From the NCBI GenBank assembly GCA_035494735.1, contig DATJGS010000020.1, forward strand, positions 1 through 45,204: 45,204 nt of DNA. The letters run 5' to 3'. Positions 17,912 to 25,883 of the stretch are shown here, piece by piece. Each line of letters opens with the position of its first letter. The first letter of the stretch is position 1. The translations under genes were made by a program, and so were the position numbers. Below the pieces are notes generated by a model that ran no database searches, was not told the origin of the DNA, and worked only from the letters and a program-made list of their open reading frames with translations. The DNA is from DATJGS01 sp035494735 (GTDB lineage Bacteria > Eisenbacteria > RBG-16-71-46).

Positions 17912-18604
17912 CTACGCCCGCTCCCGCGCCGCCGGGCATGCCGGATGCCGCCGGACCACGTCGAGCACGGCCGCCACCTGGCTGTCCACGTCCATGCCCG
18001 AGGTGTCGACCACGATGGCGCCGGCGGCGGGCTTGAGCGGGCTGTCCTCGCGCGTACGATCGCGCGCGTCGCGTCGCTCGAGTTCGACGGTGACCTCGTC
18101 CACCGACATCGGGATGCCGCGGTCGTGGAGTTCGCGGCTGCGACGCCGGGCGCGGGTCGCGACGTCGGCGTCGAGGAACACCTTGATCTCGGCATCCGGG
18201 AACACCACGGTGCCGAGGTCGCGGCCCTCGGCGACGAGCGGCCCGTGCTCGCGCAGCGCGCGCTGGATCTGCACGAGGCGCCGGCGCACGACCGGCCGGG
18301 CCGCGAGCCGCGACGCCATCTCGCTGACGGCGGGCGTGCGGATGCGGTCCGAGACGTCCTCGCCATCCAGCCACACGTGCGCGTGATCCGGCGAGCCCGA
18401 GAGGTCGAGCGACGTGCCCTCGAGGCAGCGCTCCATCGCCGCGTCGTCGTCGGGCGCGAGTCCCTGATCGAGCGTCTTCCAGGCCAGCGCTCGATACAGC
18501 GCCCCCGTGTCGACGTAGCGGAACGCGAGCGCGGTCGCGACGGCGCGCGCCGTCGTGCTCTTGCCTGCGGCGGCGGGACCATCGATCGTGACGACGAAGC
18601 TCAT
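17912..18604 (-). CDS. cmk: Cytidylate kinase
   Basis: A 230-residue NMP kinase that phosphorylates CMP/dCMP. It has the P-loop IDGPAAAGKSTTAR (7-20), the CMP-binding YVDTGALYRALAW, the family segment AEGRDLGTVVFPDAEIKVFL, and RRDARDRTREDSPLKPA with the Arg/Asp residues for CMP binding, followed by VVDTSGMDVD. Length is typical. ATG at 18604 is the first methionine before the P-loop; the extension upstream is out-of-gene shadow. It is 16 bases after aroA. Confidence 0.96.
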   Translation of the reverse strand: MSFVVTIDGPAAAGKSTTARAVATALAFRYVDTGALYRALAWKTLDQGLAPDDDAAMERCLEGTSLDLSGSPDHAHVWLDGEDVSDRIRTPAVSEMASRLAARPVVRRRLVQIQRALREHGPLVAEGRDLGTVVFPDAEIKVFLDADVATRARRRSRELHDRGIPMSVDEVTVELERRDARDRTREDSPLKPAAGAIVVDTSGMDVDSQVAAVLDVVRRHPACPAARERA

Positions 18605-18620
18605 GCGACAGGTGACTCCC

Positions 18621-19961
18621 TCACAGCGTTTCCACGTGGCCGCCCAGCGCGGCGAACGTGGCAAAGAACTCGGGGTAGGATGTCGCGATCGAGGCCGTGT
18701 CGTCAATGCGCACGGGGCCGCGCGCGCGCGCACCCAGCACGGCGAACGCCATCGCGATGCGATGGTCGTACGCGGTGACGACGTCGCCGCCGCGCACCTC
18801 CCCTCCCGTGATTTCGAGGCCGTCCGGATGCTCGCGGACGTCGAGCCCGAGCGCGGCGAGGTTGCGTCCGAGCATGGCCAGCCGGTCGCTCTCCTTGTGA
18901 CGCAGCTCCGCGGCGCCGCTCACGCGCGACGTGCCGCGCGCCGCGCTGGCCGCGACGGCCCACGCCGGGATCTCGTCGACGAGTCGCGGCACGAGATCGC
19001 CGTCGATCGCGCACGCCGTGAGCGCGTCGGGGCCGGTGACCGTGACGTCGCCCAACGCCTCGCCGGCGCGCAGCCGGACGTTCGCGCGCTCGACACGCGC
19101 GCCCATGCGCTCCAGGACTTCGAGGAAACCGCTGCGCGTCGGGTTGAGGCCGACGTTGCGCGCCGTGACGCGCGAGCCGGGCGTCGCGGCGGCCGCGGCC
19201 AGGAAGAACGCGGCCGCCGACGGATCGCCCGGCACCTCGATGTCGAGACCGTGGGGCCGCGCCGGACCGCGCAGCGCGACGCGCCGGCCGGCCCCCGCCA
19301 GCGGCTCGATCGCGAGCTCGATGCCCGCCGCTCCCAGCATGCGCTCGGTGTGGTCGCGGGCCGGCCCGGGGACCATGACCGTCGTGCGTCCGCGGGCGCC
19401 GAGCGCGGCGAACAGCACGGCGGTCGCGACCTGGGCGCTGGCCTCGCTCAGCGTCCAGTCCACGCCGACGAGATTCGCGCCGTGAATCTCGAGCGGCGGC
19501 AGGCGGTCGCCGTCGCGCGCGGACACGGTCGCGCCCATGGCCCGCAGCGGCGCGACGATGCGCGCCACCGGACGGCGCCTGAGTGAATCGTCGCCCGTCA
19601 GTTCCGAGCGGAAGTGTTGCGTGGCGAGGATGCCGGCGAGCAGGCGCAGCGTGGTGCCCGAATTGCCGCAGTCGATGGCGCCGCCCGGATCGTCGAGCGC
19701 GAGCGCGCGGCCCTCGAGCACCGGCGCGTCCGGCGGACCGGAGACGCGGACGCCGAGCCGGCGCACGGCGTGGAGCGTGCCCTCGCAGTCGGCGCCGCGA
19801 TTCGCGCCCGAGACGCGCGTCGGACCCTCGGCGAGGAGTGCGTGCATCCACGCCCGGTGCGTGATCGACTTGTCACCGGGCGGCGTGAACGTGCCGGACA
19901 GCGCGGCGCCCGGCACGATGGTCGCGGGCGCGAGGCTCACGATCCGGCCCCGCGCCCGCAT
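18621..19961 (-). CDS. aroA: 3-phosphoshikimate 1-carboxyvinyltransferase (EPSP synthase)
   Basis: A 446-residue enzyme of the shikimate pathway that joins shikimate-3-phosphate and phosphoenolpyruvate. Signature segments are PPGDKSITHRAWMHALLAEG with the catalytic Lys/Arg, DCGNSGTTLRLLAGIL, GDPSAAAFFLAAAAA, and LRHKESDRLAMLGRNLAALG near the C-terminus. Length is normal. It starts 46 bases after the PilZ gene; that gap holds a 7-bp GC hairpin without a T-run. Confidence 0.97.
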   Translation of the reverse strand: MRARGRIVSLAPATIVPGAALSGTFTPPGDKSITHRAWMHALLAEGPTRVSGANRGADCEGTLHAVRRLGVRVSGPPDAPVLEGRALALDDPGGAIDCGNSGTTLRLLAGILATQHFRSELTGDDSLRRRPVARIVAPLRAMGATVSARDGDRLPPLEIHGANLVGVDWTLSEASAQVATAVLFAALGARGRTTVMVPGPARDHTERMLGAAGIELAIEPLAGAGRRVALRGPARPHGLDIEVPGDPSAAAFFLAAAAATPGSRVTARNVGLNPTRSGFLEVLERMGARVERANVRLRAGEALGDVTVTGPDALTACAIDGDLVPRLVDEIPAWAVAASAARGTSRVSGAAELRHKESDRLAMLGRNLAALGLDVREHPDGLEITGGEVRGGDVVTAYDHRIAMAFAVLGARARGPVRIDDTASIATSYPEFFATFAALGGHVETL

Positions 19962-20007
19962 GGCCGCGTCTTCGCGGCGTCCCGAAGCCGCCCGAGGGGC
20001 GGCGCGT

Positions 20008-20520
20008 TCAATGAACCGTACGGCGGCGCGGCGCGGCCTTGCGCGTCTTGGTGCGGGCCGCGGTGGCGGGCCGACGGGCCGGACGGCGCGTGCCGTTCGC
20101 CGAACTCGCGGCCGCGCGCAACGACTGCAGATTGCGCCACGTGACGAACTCCTCGAGCAGCAGGCGGCGTCGATCGTCGAGCCCGGAGAACATGCAGGCC
20201 AGTTCGAAGTTCTTCTCGCGGCCCTTGGCGCCGACCGCGTCGCAGCGCACCACGATGCCGTCGCACTTGATCAATTCCTTGGCCCCGCGCGAGCCCGGCA
20301 GCTTGGGCAGCACGATGGTCAGCGCGACCTTGGAGAGCGGCGCCAGATAGTGCGAGGCGGTGCAGTACACGCCGCTCGCCGAGATGTTCTGGCTCTCGGT
20401 GACGATGTGGGCGTGGTCATCGCTCTCCGCCAGCGCACCCTCGACGCGCATGCTGAGGCGTGCGTCGGCGCGTGGATCGATGCGGCGCTCGGCTCGGCGC
20501 GTGGATCGTTTCTGCGGCAT
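20008..20520 (-). CDS. PilZ-domain protein with basic C-terminal tail
   Basis: A 170-residue protein. The PilZ c-di-GMP-binding signature is present: an Arg-rich RRAERR segment (8-13) and NISASGVYC (Asn45, Ser47, Gly50) matching (D/N)xSxxG, followed by a beta-barrel with KVALTIVLPKLPG and CDGIVVRCDAVG. After about residue 130 the protein turns into an Arg/Lys/Ala-rich tail (GTRRPARRPATAARTKTRKA), like the tails of histone H1-like bacterial proteins. Such tails often bind nucleic acid, but here that is inference. Start and stop overlap with the RNase gene as TGATG. Confidence 0.85.
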   Translation of the reverse strand: MPQKRSTRRAERRIDPRADARLSMRVEGALAESDDHAHIVTESQNISASGVYCTASHYLAPLSKVALTIVLPKLPGSRGAKELIKCDGIVVRCDAVGAKGREKNFELACMFSGLDDRRRLLLEEFVTWRNLQSLRAAASSANGTRRPARRPATAARTKTRKAAPRRRTVH

Positions 20521-22154
20521 CAGCCCCTCCCGTGATCGCGGCGGCCCCGCCGCGGCGGCGCTTCCAGCGCGAAATCCGCCTCCCGCGCCGGCACGTCGAC
20601 TCGGGCCACGGTCACACGCACGTCGTCGCCCAGCGTGAAGCGCCGGCGCGTGCGACGTCCGACCAACCGGATACCCGAGCTGTCGAGAACGAAGTGGTCG
20701 TCGAGATCCCGCGAGACGCGGACGAAACCTTCGACCGGCACGTCGTGGAGTTCGACGAAGAAGCCCTGCGGAATCAACCCCGTGATAGTACCCGAGCCGA
20801 CCTCTCCAAGTCGCCCCTCAAGATGACGCAGCGCTTTCACGCGGAGACCCTCGCGTTCCGCGTCCGTGGCATTTTGCTCGGTGCCGCTGCACGCGAGTGC
20901 CAGTTCGGCGAGCGTCGTTTCGTCCCACGCCGCGTCCGGGCGGCGCTGGACCCATTCGCGAACGCGGCGGTGGTTATGCAGATCGGGGTATCGGCGGATG
21001 GGCGACGTGAAGTGGCAATACGCATGCGCGGCCAGGCCAAAGTGTCCGAAATCGCGCTCCAGGTATCGGGCGCGGGCCAGCGAGCGCAGCACGAGGCGAT
21101 GCAGCAGCCGGCGATGCGCGTCGTCCAGGGGAACGGCGAGCAGGGCCTGCAGCGCGCGCGCCGGATCGCTCGGCGTCCCGAGCCGCGGCAGGCCCAGCGT
21201 CTTCAGCATGAGGTCCAGGTCCGAGAGCTTCGTCGGGGATGGCGGCTCGTGCACGCGATAGAGAACGCCCGAGCGTCGCCGCGCACCCTCTTCGCCCACG
21301 CAACGATTCGCCAGCAGCATGAACTCCTCGATCAGGTCGTGGCTCTCGAGGTGCTGGCGGCGCTCGATCTTGACCGGCACCCCGTGCTCGTCGACCCAGG
21401 CCTTGACCTCCGGCACGTCCAGTTCCAGCGCGCCCGCCGCGCGACGTCGCGCCCGCGTCGCGCGCGCCAGATCGCGCAACGTCTCGAGCACGCCCTGTAA
21501 CGGCTCGGCGCGGGGCGAACGGCCGTCGAGCGCGTCCTGAACTTCGCCGTAGTGCAGGCGATGCCGGCTGCGGATCACGGTCTCCGCCATGCGGTAGCCG
21601 TGGAGCCGTCCTTCCGCGTCGAGTTCGACCATCACCGTCAGCGCCAGGCGGTCCCGGCCTTCGCGCAGCGAGCACAGGTCGCTCGACAGGCGCTCCGGCA
21701 GCATGGGCACCACGCCGCCCGGCAGGTAACAGCTCGTGCCGCGCGCCAGCGCCTCGCGGTCGAGGGCCGAGTCGGGCGTCACGTAGTGGGACACGTCGGC
21801 GATGTGGATGCCGACCTCGAAGCGCCCGCCGTCGAGCTTGGCCAGCGACAGCGCGTCGTCGTGATCGCGCGCGTCCTCGGGGTCGATCGTGAAGACGAGC
21901 AGCTCGCGCAGGTCGACGCGCCCGTGCCGCTCGCGCGGACCGGGCTCGCCGAATTTCGCGGCCTCGTCGTCGGCGGCCTGCGGGAAGCGGCGGCGCAGCC
22001 GGAACTGGGACGAGACCGTGTCGTCGTCCCACTCGGGCCGGTCTTCGGCGCCCAGCACCTCGACGAGGAACGCCGGGCCCTCGTTCGGGACTTCGGCGAT
22101 CACCCAATCGCCGTCGTCGGGCGCGTGCGCGCCCTTCCACACCAGCTCGCGCAC
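20520..22154 (-). CDS. rnr: RNase R/RNase II-family 3'-5' exoribonuclease, short N-terminus
   Basis: A 544-residue RNB-family enzyme that degrades RNA from the 3' end. The catalytic block is TIDPEDARDHDDALSLA, with Asp91, Asp97, Asp99 and Asp100 as the metal-binding acids; GIHIADVSHYV and FTSPIRRYPDLHNHR (catalytic Arg) follow, then a C-terminal S1 domain from about 455. Canonical RNase R has over 700 residues with two cold-shock domains and a winged helix; here only about one cold-shock domain precedes the RNB core. GTG at 22154 is the first usable start, with weak TGGCGG upstream. The frame stays open for 36 codons before it without any ATG, GTG or TTG. It could be a natural short form. Confidence 0.85.
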   Translation of the reverse strand: MRELVWKGAHAPDDGDWVIAEVPNEGPAFLVEVLGAEDRPEWDDDTVSSQFRLRRRFPQAADDEAAKFGEPGPRERHGRVDLRELLVFTIDPEDARDHDDALSLAKLDGGRFEVGIHIADVSHYVTPDSALDREALARGTSCYLPGGVVPMLPERLSSDLCSLREGRDRLALTVMVELDAEGRLHGYRMAETVIRSRHRLHYGEVQDALDGRSPRAEPLQGVLETLRDLARATRARRRAAGALELDVPEVKAWVDEHGVPVKIERRQHLESHDLIEEFMLLANRCVGEEGARRRSGVLYRVHEPPSPTKLSDLDLMLKTLGLPRLGTPSDPARALQALLAVPLDDAHRRLLHRLVLRSLARARYLERDFGHFGLAAHAYCHFTSPIRRYPDLHNHRRVREWVQRRPDAAWDETTLAELALACSGTEQNATDAEREGLRVKALRHLEGRLGEVGSGTITGLIPQGFFVELHDVPVEGFVRVSRDLDDHFVLDSSGIRLVGRRTRRRFTLGDDVRVTVARVDVPAREADFALEAPPRRGRRDHGRG

Positions 22155-22254
22155 GCCGCCACGCCAGCGACGTGCCGGATCAAACGTCCAACGGCCGCGC
22201 GCACGATGCGCGCGGCCGAGGAGGCGTGGAGCGGACTCCGGAGCGGAGGGTGTC

Positions 22255-22350
22255 CTAGCGGATGCGCTTCTTATGGCGATTCTTCCGAAGGCGCTTCTTC
22301 CGCTTGTGCGTGGCGATCTTCTTCCGCTTGCGCTTCTTTCCAGACCCCAT
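22255..22350 (-). CDS. 31-residue ribosomal peptide, bS22/AURKAIP1-COX24 type
   Basis: This gene is too short for standard ORF cut-offs. It encodes 31 residues, MGSGKKRKRKKIATHKRKKR followed by LRKNRHKKRIR, of which about 60 percent are Lys or Arg. It matches the short AURKAIP1/COX24-type peptides that I know from Bacteroidetes genomes (ATHKRKKRLRKNRHKK core), related to mitochondrial mS38 and mycobacterial bS22, which lie at the 30S decoding region. AAGGAG is placed six bases before the ATG. The gene is 18 bases after HU and 100 bases before the RNase gene. Confidence 0.85.
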   Translation of the reverse strand: MGSGKKRKRKKIATHKRKKRLRKNRHKKRIR

Positions 22351-22368
22351 TCCGTCTCCTTGTTGAGA

Positions 22369-22698
22369 TCACACCGGCCCGGCGACCGCCTCGGTCGCCT
22401 CGGCCGCTTCCGTCGCTTCCGTCGCTTCCAGGACCTGCGCCTTCAATTCCTTGCTGGGCTTGAACACCGGCACGAGCTTGGCGGGTACCATCACCTCGGA
22501 GCCGCTGCGCGGGTTGCGCGCGCGGCGCGCCCGGCGCTCGCGCACCTTGAACGTGCCGAAGCCGCGAATCTCGAGGTGGCGGCCCTCGCTCAACGCCCGA
22601 CACACCGCATCGAGCACGCCGTCCACGATCGACGCCGTGTGCTGTTTCGATACCCCTGTCTGGGTCGAGACTTCCTCCACCAAGTCCGCTTTCGTCAT
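22369..22698 (-). CDS. HU/IHF-family DNA-binding protein with Ala/Glu/Thr tail
   Basis: A 109-residue protein. Residues 1-88 are a standard HU/IHF fold: MTKADLVEEVS, LEIRGFGTFKVRERRARRAR, and the DNA-binding arm signature RNPRSGSEVMVPAK. HU bends and compacts DNA as a dimer. After residue 90 there is an unusual tail of EAT/EAA units (EATEATEAAEATEAVAGPV), encoded by a tandem nine-base repeat (gcttccgtc on the plus strand). AAGGAGGAAG precedes the ATG. It lies 31 bases after the fmdB-like gene. Confidence 0.93.
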   Translation of the reverse strand: MTKADLVEEVSTQTGVSKQHTASIVDGVLDAVCRALSEGRHLEIRGFGTFKVRERRARRARNPRSGSEVMVPAKLVPVFKPSKELKAQVLEATEATEAAEATEAVAGPV

Positions 22699-22729
22699 CG
22701 GCTTCCTCCTTGAAAGACCGACCGGGCGC

Positions 22730-22939
22730 TCACGCGCTCCGCCGGCACGCGCAATCGTCCGAGCCGCAGGGGCCCGGACTTCGCTCCGCCGAGGGGTGGG
22801 TCACCGCAAACGTGGACCACAGCCGCCGCGCCTGGCCGGCGCCGCACCGAGGGCAGGGCGGGGACGGCTCTGCCGTCCGCGCCACCAGCGCTTCGAATCG
22901 CGCCCCGCACCCGCTGCAGGCGTATTCCAGGATCGGCAT
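22730..22939 (-). CDS. FmdB-family zinc-ribbon protein
   Basis: A 69-residue protein starting MPILEYACSGCGARFEAL, with a second knuckle CPRCGAG; the two CxxC pairs form the zinc ribbon of the FmdB/CxxC regulatory-protein family. It also has a cysteine-containing tail CGSDDCACRRS. Function is not established. GGAGG is placed six bases before the ATG. It is the first gene upstream of HU. Confidence 0.88.
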   Translation of the reverse strand: MPILEYACSGCGARFEALVARTAEPSPPCPRCGAGQARRLWSTFAVTHPSAERSPGPCGSDDCACRRSA

Positions 22940-22965
22940 GCACGGCCTCCGTCGTTGCGGCCGTC

Positions 22966-22995
22966 AATCTAGCACGCGTCCGGCACGCGGTGGAA
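22966..22995 (-). promoter_or_regulatory. Candidate promoter of the fmdB-HU operon
   Basis: On the minus strand TTCCAC (22990-22995), an 18-base spacer and TAGATT (22966-22971), about 27 bases before the fmdB-like start. The -35 is weak. It overlaps an inverted repeat GGAAC-GAC-GTTCC (22992-23004) that could be an operator or a remnant stem at the end of the BMC operon. Confidence 0.35.
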
Positions 22996-23009
22996 CGACG
23001 TTCCCACGT

Positions 23010-23291
23010 TCACGCGCCGGACTCGCGCACGTCGACCGCGTCCACCACGCCGACGATGACGGTCCGCACCGCGCCCCGCGCGCGCCGCAGCACCTGCGCC
23101 GCGCCGTTGCCTTCGTCGGCCACGAGCACGTGATCCCCAGGACCGGCCTGCGCGGCGTCGACCGCGATCGCGACCTTGCCGGTCGGCTCGCCGGCCGGCG
23201 TCAGCGGCTGCACCAGCAGCAGGGCGCGGGCCGACAGATCCGGGTGCTTGGTGGTGGCCACGACCTCGCCGACGACCCTGGCCAGGAACAC
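23010..23291 (-). CDS. BMC-P (EutN/CcmL) vertex protein, third copy
   Basis: A 93-residue EutN/CcmL-family protein (FLARVVGEVVATTKHPDL, LLLVQPLTPAGEP, AVDAAQAGPGDHVLVADEG, RTVIVGVVDAVDV). Members form pentamers that cap the vertices of microcompartment shells. The start is GTG at 23291, three bases after the stop of the preceding vertex gene, with AAGG upstream. Last gene of the BMC operon. The three vertex copies differ much from each other, so they are old duplicates and not a recent expansion. Confidence 0.9.
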   Translation of the reverse strand: MFLARVVGEVVATTKHPDLSARALLLVQPLTPAGEPTGKVAIAVDAAQAGPGDHVLVADEGNGAAQVLRRARGAVRTVIVGVVDAVDVRESGA

Positions 23292-23294
23292 GCT

Positions 23295-23573
23295 TCAGAC
23301 CTTCGCGGGCTCGACGCGCGCGTAATCGACGATGCCGACGATCGCGGCGTCCGCGGGATTGTCGGCGTCCGGCAGGGCGTTCGCGGCCTCGCGGCCGCGC
23401 ACGTAGAACACGCGCTGGCCGGGCGCGGCCGACACCAGGTCGATCGCGACGAGCGGACGGCCCGACGCCGTGCCCGCGGGGTCCGTCGGCTCGAGCAGCA
23501 GCATGCGCTGGCCGCGCCACGACGGCACGCGCGCCGTGCACACCACGGTGCCGATCACGCGCGCGAAGTGCAT
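23295..23573 (-). CDS. BMC-P (EutN/CcmL) vertex protein, second copy
   Basis: A 92-residue EutN/CcmL-family protein (MHFARVIGTVVCTARVP, MLLLEPTDPAG, VAIDLVSAAPGQRVFYVRG, DAAIVGIVDYARV). It has the usual pentamer core with the GTVV and IVGIVD strands. It overlaps the BMC-T stop by TGATG. Confidence 0.92.
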   Translation of the reverse strand: MHFARVIGTVVCTARVPSWRGQRMLLLEPTDPAGTASGRPLVAIDLVSAAPGQRVFYVRGREAANALPDADNPADAAIVGIVDYARVEPAKV

Positions 23574-24124
23574 CAGAGCACCCGCGCCTTCATCTGCGCG
23601 TGCAGGCGCGGGATGACGACGGCCCGCGTCAGCAGCCCGCGCGCCAGCGCCTCGGCGCGCCCGGCCTGGATCGCGGCTTCGACGTTGCCGACGTCGCCGG
23701 TCAGGTACAGGACGCCCTTGCCGCCCAGCCCGTTCGCCAGGCGCAGATCGCGCAGCCGGACGTTCGCGGCCTTCGCCGCGCGATCCGCGGCCACGATGGT
23801 CGCCGCCGCGGTCAGCGTCTCGATGACGCCGAGCGCGTCGTGGTCCTCGGCCGGCGCCGTGCCGCGCAACGCGGCGAGCACGCCCTCGTGGAGCTGGGGA
23901 ATCATCAGCGAATCGAGCAACGTCTCGGCGGCCACGTCGACACCGCGCTGGAACGCGGCGCGCACCGGCGCCACGTCGCCGCCGATGAGCACCCAGAACT
24001 TGCCCGGGGAGACCGCGCAGGCCTCGATCAGGTCGACCTCCGCGGTCTTGACCATGGCGTCCGACGCGACGACGCCCTGCGCGATGCTGCTGGTCTCGAG
24101 CGCGGCGACCGCGACGTGGGCCAT
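23573..24124 (-). CDS. BMC-T tandem-domain shell protein
   Basis: A 183-residue protein with two BMC domains. The first (about 4-88) has ALETSSIAQGVVASDAMVKTA and FWVLIGGDVAPVRAAFQRG; the second (about 98-180) has GVIETLTAAATIVAADRAAKAANV and GVLYLTGDVGNVEAAIQAG. Members form trimers that sit in hexamer positions of the shell. The layout resembles PduT, but the position where PduT has the Fe-S cysteine (CPGK) reads SPGK here (Ser39), so an iron-sulfur cluster at the pore is unlikely; Cys36 is three residues earlier. Start at ATG 24124 overlaps the dehydrogenase stop; GTG at 24127 is an alternative. Confidence 0.88.
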   Translation of the reverse strand: MAHVAVAALETSSIAQGVVASDAMVKTAEVDLIEACAVSPGKFWVLIGGDVAPVRAAFQRGVDVAAETLLDSLMIPQLHEGVLAALRGTAPAEDHDALGVIETLTAAATIVAADRAAKAANVRLRDLRLANGLGGKGVLYLTGDVGNVEAAIQAGRAEALARGLLTRAVVIPRLHAQMKARVL

Positions 24125-25545
24125 CACACGATCCGGAAGTTGTCGACGAGCGTGCAGCGGCGCAGCCGGGTGAACGTGCGCGCCGTGGTCATGCCTTCAC
24201 CCGTCGGGCTGGCGATCGTGAAGCTGGTCGGACCTTCCCCGCCCCAGCCGAGGCCGGCAAAGTTCGGGCCGTTCTTCACGAAGATCGAGCAGTTGCACGC
24301 GCGGGCCATGCGCGACAGCTTGTCCACGTTGCGCGAATGCATCGACGCCGTGTGCCGGAAGCCGTGCTCGACGAGCACCGCGAAATCGATGGCGTCGTCG
24401 ACCGTGCGCACGCGCGTCATCGGCAGGATCGGCATCATCATCTCCGTCCACAGGAACGGATGATCGTTGTCCACGTCGCACAGCGCGAGGCGCCGCGACG
24501 GGTCGCACGGGATCCCGGCGTCGCGCAGGATGACGTCGATGTTCTTGCCCACGTACTTGCGGTTGATCACCGCGTACTTGCGCGGGCCGTTCTCCTTCTC
24601 GAGCACGACGCGGCGCAGCTGTTCGATCTGGTGCGCCGCGAGCACCACGGCCCCGGCGCGCGCGAACGCCTCCTTGAGGCGATCGGCGATCAGCGCCACG
24701 GCGATGACTTCCTTCTCGTCGGTGCAGATGATGTTGTTGTCGAGCGACGCGCCGGCGATCAGGTCGCGGGCGGCCTTGTCGAGGTCCGCGGTCTCGTCGA
24801 CGACGGACGGCGGGTTGCCCGGGCCGGCGGTGATGGCCTTCTTGCCGGCGTTCAACGCCTCCTTGACGACCGCGGGGCCGCCGGTCACCACGTTCAGGCG
24901 GATGCCGGGATATTTCAGCATCTGCTGGGCGACCTCGATGCTCGGTTCGAACACCGAGTGCAGCAGCGGGGCCGGGGCGCCGCCTTTCTTCGCCGCGCGA
25001 TTGATGAGGTCGACGACGAGATTGGACACGCGCTTCGCGTTCGGGTGCGGGCACAGCACGACGGTATTGCCGCCCGAGATCATCGAGATGCCGTTGTTGA
25101 CGACGGTCTCGGTCGGATTCGTGACCGGGGTGATGACGGCGATCACGCCGTACGGGGCGCGCTCCTGCAGCGTGAGCCCGTGATCGCCGGTCCACGCCGT
25201 CGGCTCCAGGTCCTCGGGGCCGGGCGTGAGATCGGTGACGATGCGGTTCTTCGTGATCTTGTCCTCGACGCGTCCGAGCCCGGTCTCCTCGACCGCGACT
25301 TCGGCCAGCGTGCGCCAGCTCGCGCGCAGCGCCTCGCGCACGGACGCGACGACCGCGTAGCGCGTGCTGAGCGGCACCTGGTCGTAGGCCTCGAACGCGG
25401 CGCGCGCCGCCTTGACCGCCGTGTCGAGGTCGGGATGCACGCCGAGCGGCGCGGTGGCGTCACGCGGGCCCGGCTTCGCGCCCGAGTCGAGCCGCTCCAG
25501 GACTTCGGAGACGATGGACTCGATGCGCCGCGCGTCCAGGGTCAT
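24124..25545 (-). CDS. CoA-acylating aldehyde dehydrogenase of the microcompartment (PduP/EutE-like)
   Basis: A 473-residue enzyme that would oxidise an aldehyde with NAD+ and CoA to acyl-CoA inside the shell. Catalytic cysteine is Cys274 in DNNIICTDEKEV; other family segments are ITPVTNPTETVVNNGISMI, VVLCPHPNA, AITAGPGNPPSVVD and TEMMMPILPMTRV. The first 20 residues (LDARRIESIVSEVLERL) form an amphipathic helix followed by a Gly/Pro-rich linker, the pattern of encapsulation peptides. Length and sequence are close to PduP. The substrate cannot be told from the sequence: no diol dehydratase, ethanolamine lyase, glycyl-radical enzyme or aldolase is next to it. Neighbours on both sides are shell genes. 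Confidence 0.93.
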   Translation of the reverse strand: MTLDARRIESIVSEVLERLDSGAKPGPRDATAPLGVHPDLDTAVKAARAAFEAYDQVPLSTRYAVVASVREALRASWRTLAEVAVEETGLGRVEDKITKNRIVTDLTPGPEDLEPTAWTGDHGLTLQERAPYGVIAVITPVTNPTETVVNNGISMISGGNTVVLCPHPNAKRVSNLVVDLINRAAKKGGAPAPLLHSVFEPSIEVAQQMLKYPGIRLNVVTGGPAVVKEALNAGKKAITAGPGNPPSVVDETADLDKAARDLIAGASLDNNIICTDEKEVIAVALIADRLKEAFARAGAVVLAAHQIEQLRRVVLEKENGPRKYAVINRKYVGKNIDVILRDAGIPCDPSRRLALCDVDNDHPFLWTEMMMPILPMTRVRTVDDAIDFAVLVEHGFRHTASMHSRNVDKLSRMARACNCSIFVKNGPNFAGLGWGGEGPTSFTIASPTGEGMTTARTFTRLRRCTLVDNFRIV

Positions 25546-25576
25546 CGCCCGGCTCCCGCGCTCCGGCGCGCGCGGC

Positions 25577-25882
25577 TCATGTCGTCACGCCCGCGCGTTT
25601 CGCGTACACCTCGCGACCGTCGCGTTCCACGGTGTCGACGATGCCGCAGATCACCGCGTCGACCGGGCGATCGCGCGACACTTCCGTGAGCCGCGCCGAG
25701 GAACCGGCCGCGACCAGCACGACCTCGTCCACGCCGGCGCCCACCGCGTCGGCGGCGACCACGTAGTTGCCCGTGGCCTTGAACGTGGCGTCGAGTTCGC
25801 GGACCAGCAGCAGCTTCAGGCCGAGCAGCCCGCGGTCCTTGCGCGTGGAGACGACGGTCCCCAGCACCTGCGCCAGGATCAC
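25577..25882 (-). CDS. BMC-P (EutN/CcmL) vertex protein, first copy
   Basis: A 101-residue EutN/CcmL-family protein (ILAQVLGTVVSTRKDRGLLG, KLLLVRELD, GVDEVVLVAAGSSARLTE, VDAVICGIVDTVERDG). The start is GTG at 25882, one base after the BMC-H stop; the longer frame upstream is a shadow of that gene. This copy is the closest of the three to the CcmL/EutN consensus. Confidence 0.9.
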   Translation of the reverse strand: MILAQVLGTVVSTRKDRGLLGLKLLLVRELDATFKATGNYVVAADAVGAGVDEVVLVAAGSSARLTEVSRDRPVDAVICGIVDTVERDGREVYAKRAGVTT

Positions 25883-25883
25883 G

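Noticed and set aside
19987..20003. 7-bp hairpin GCCGCCC/GGGCGGC between PilZ and aroA genes
   Set aside because: The following bases are TTCGGG, not T-rich, and such hairpins arise often in GC-rich DNA.
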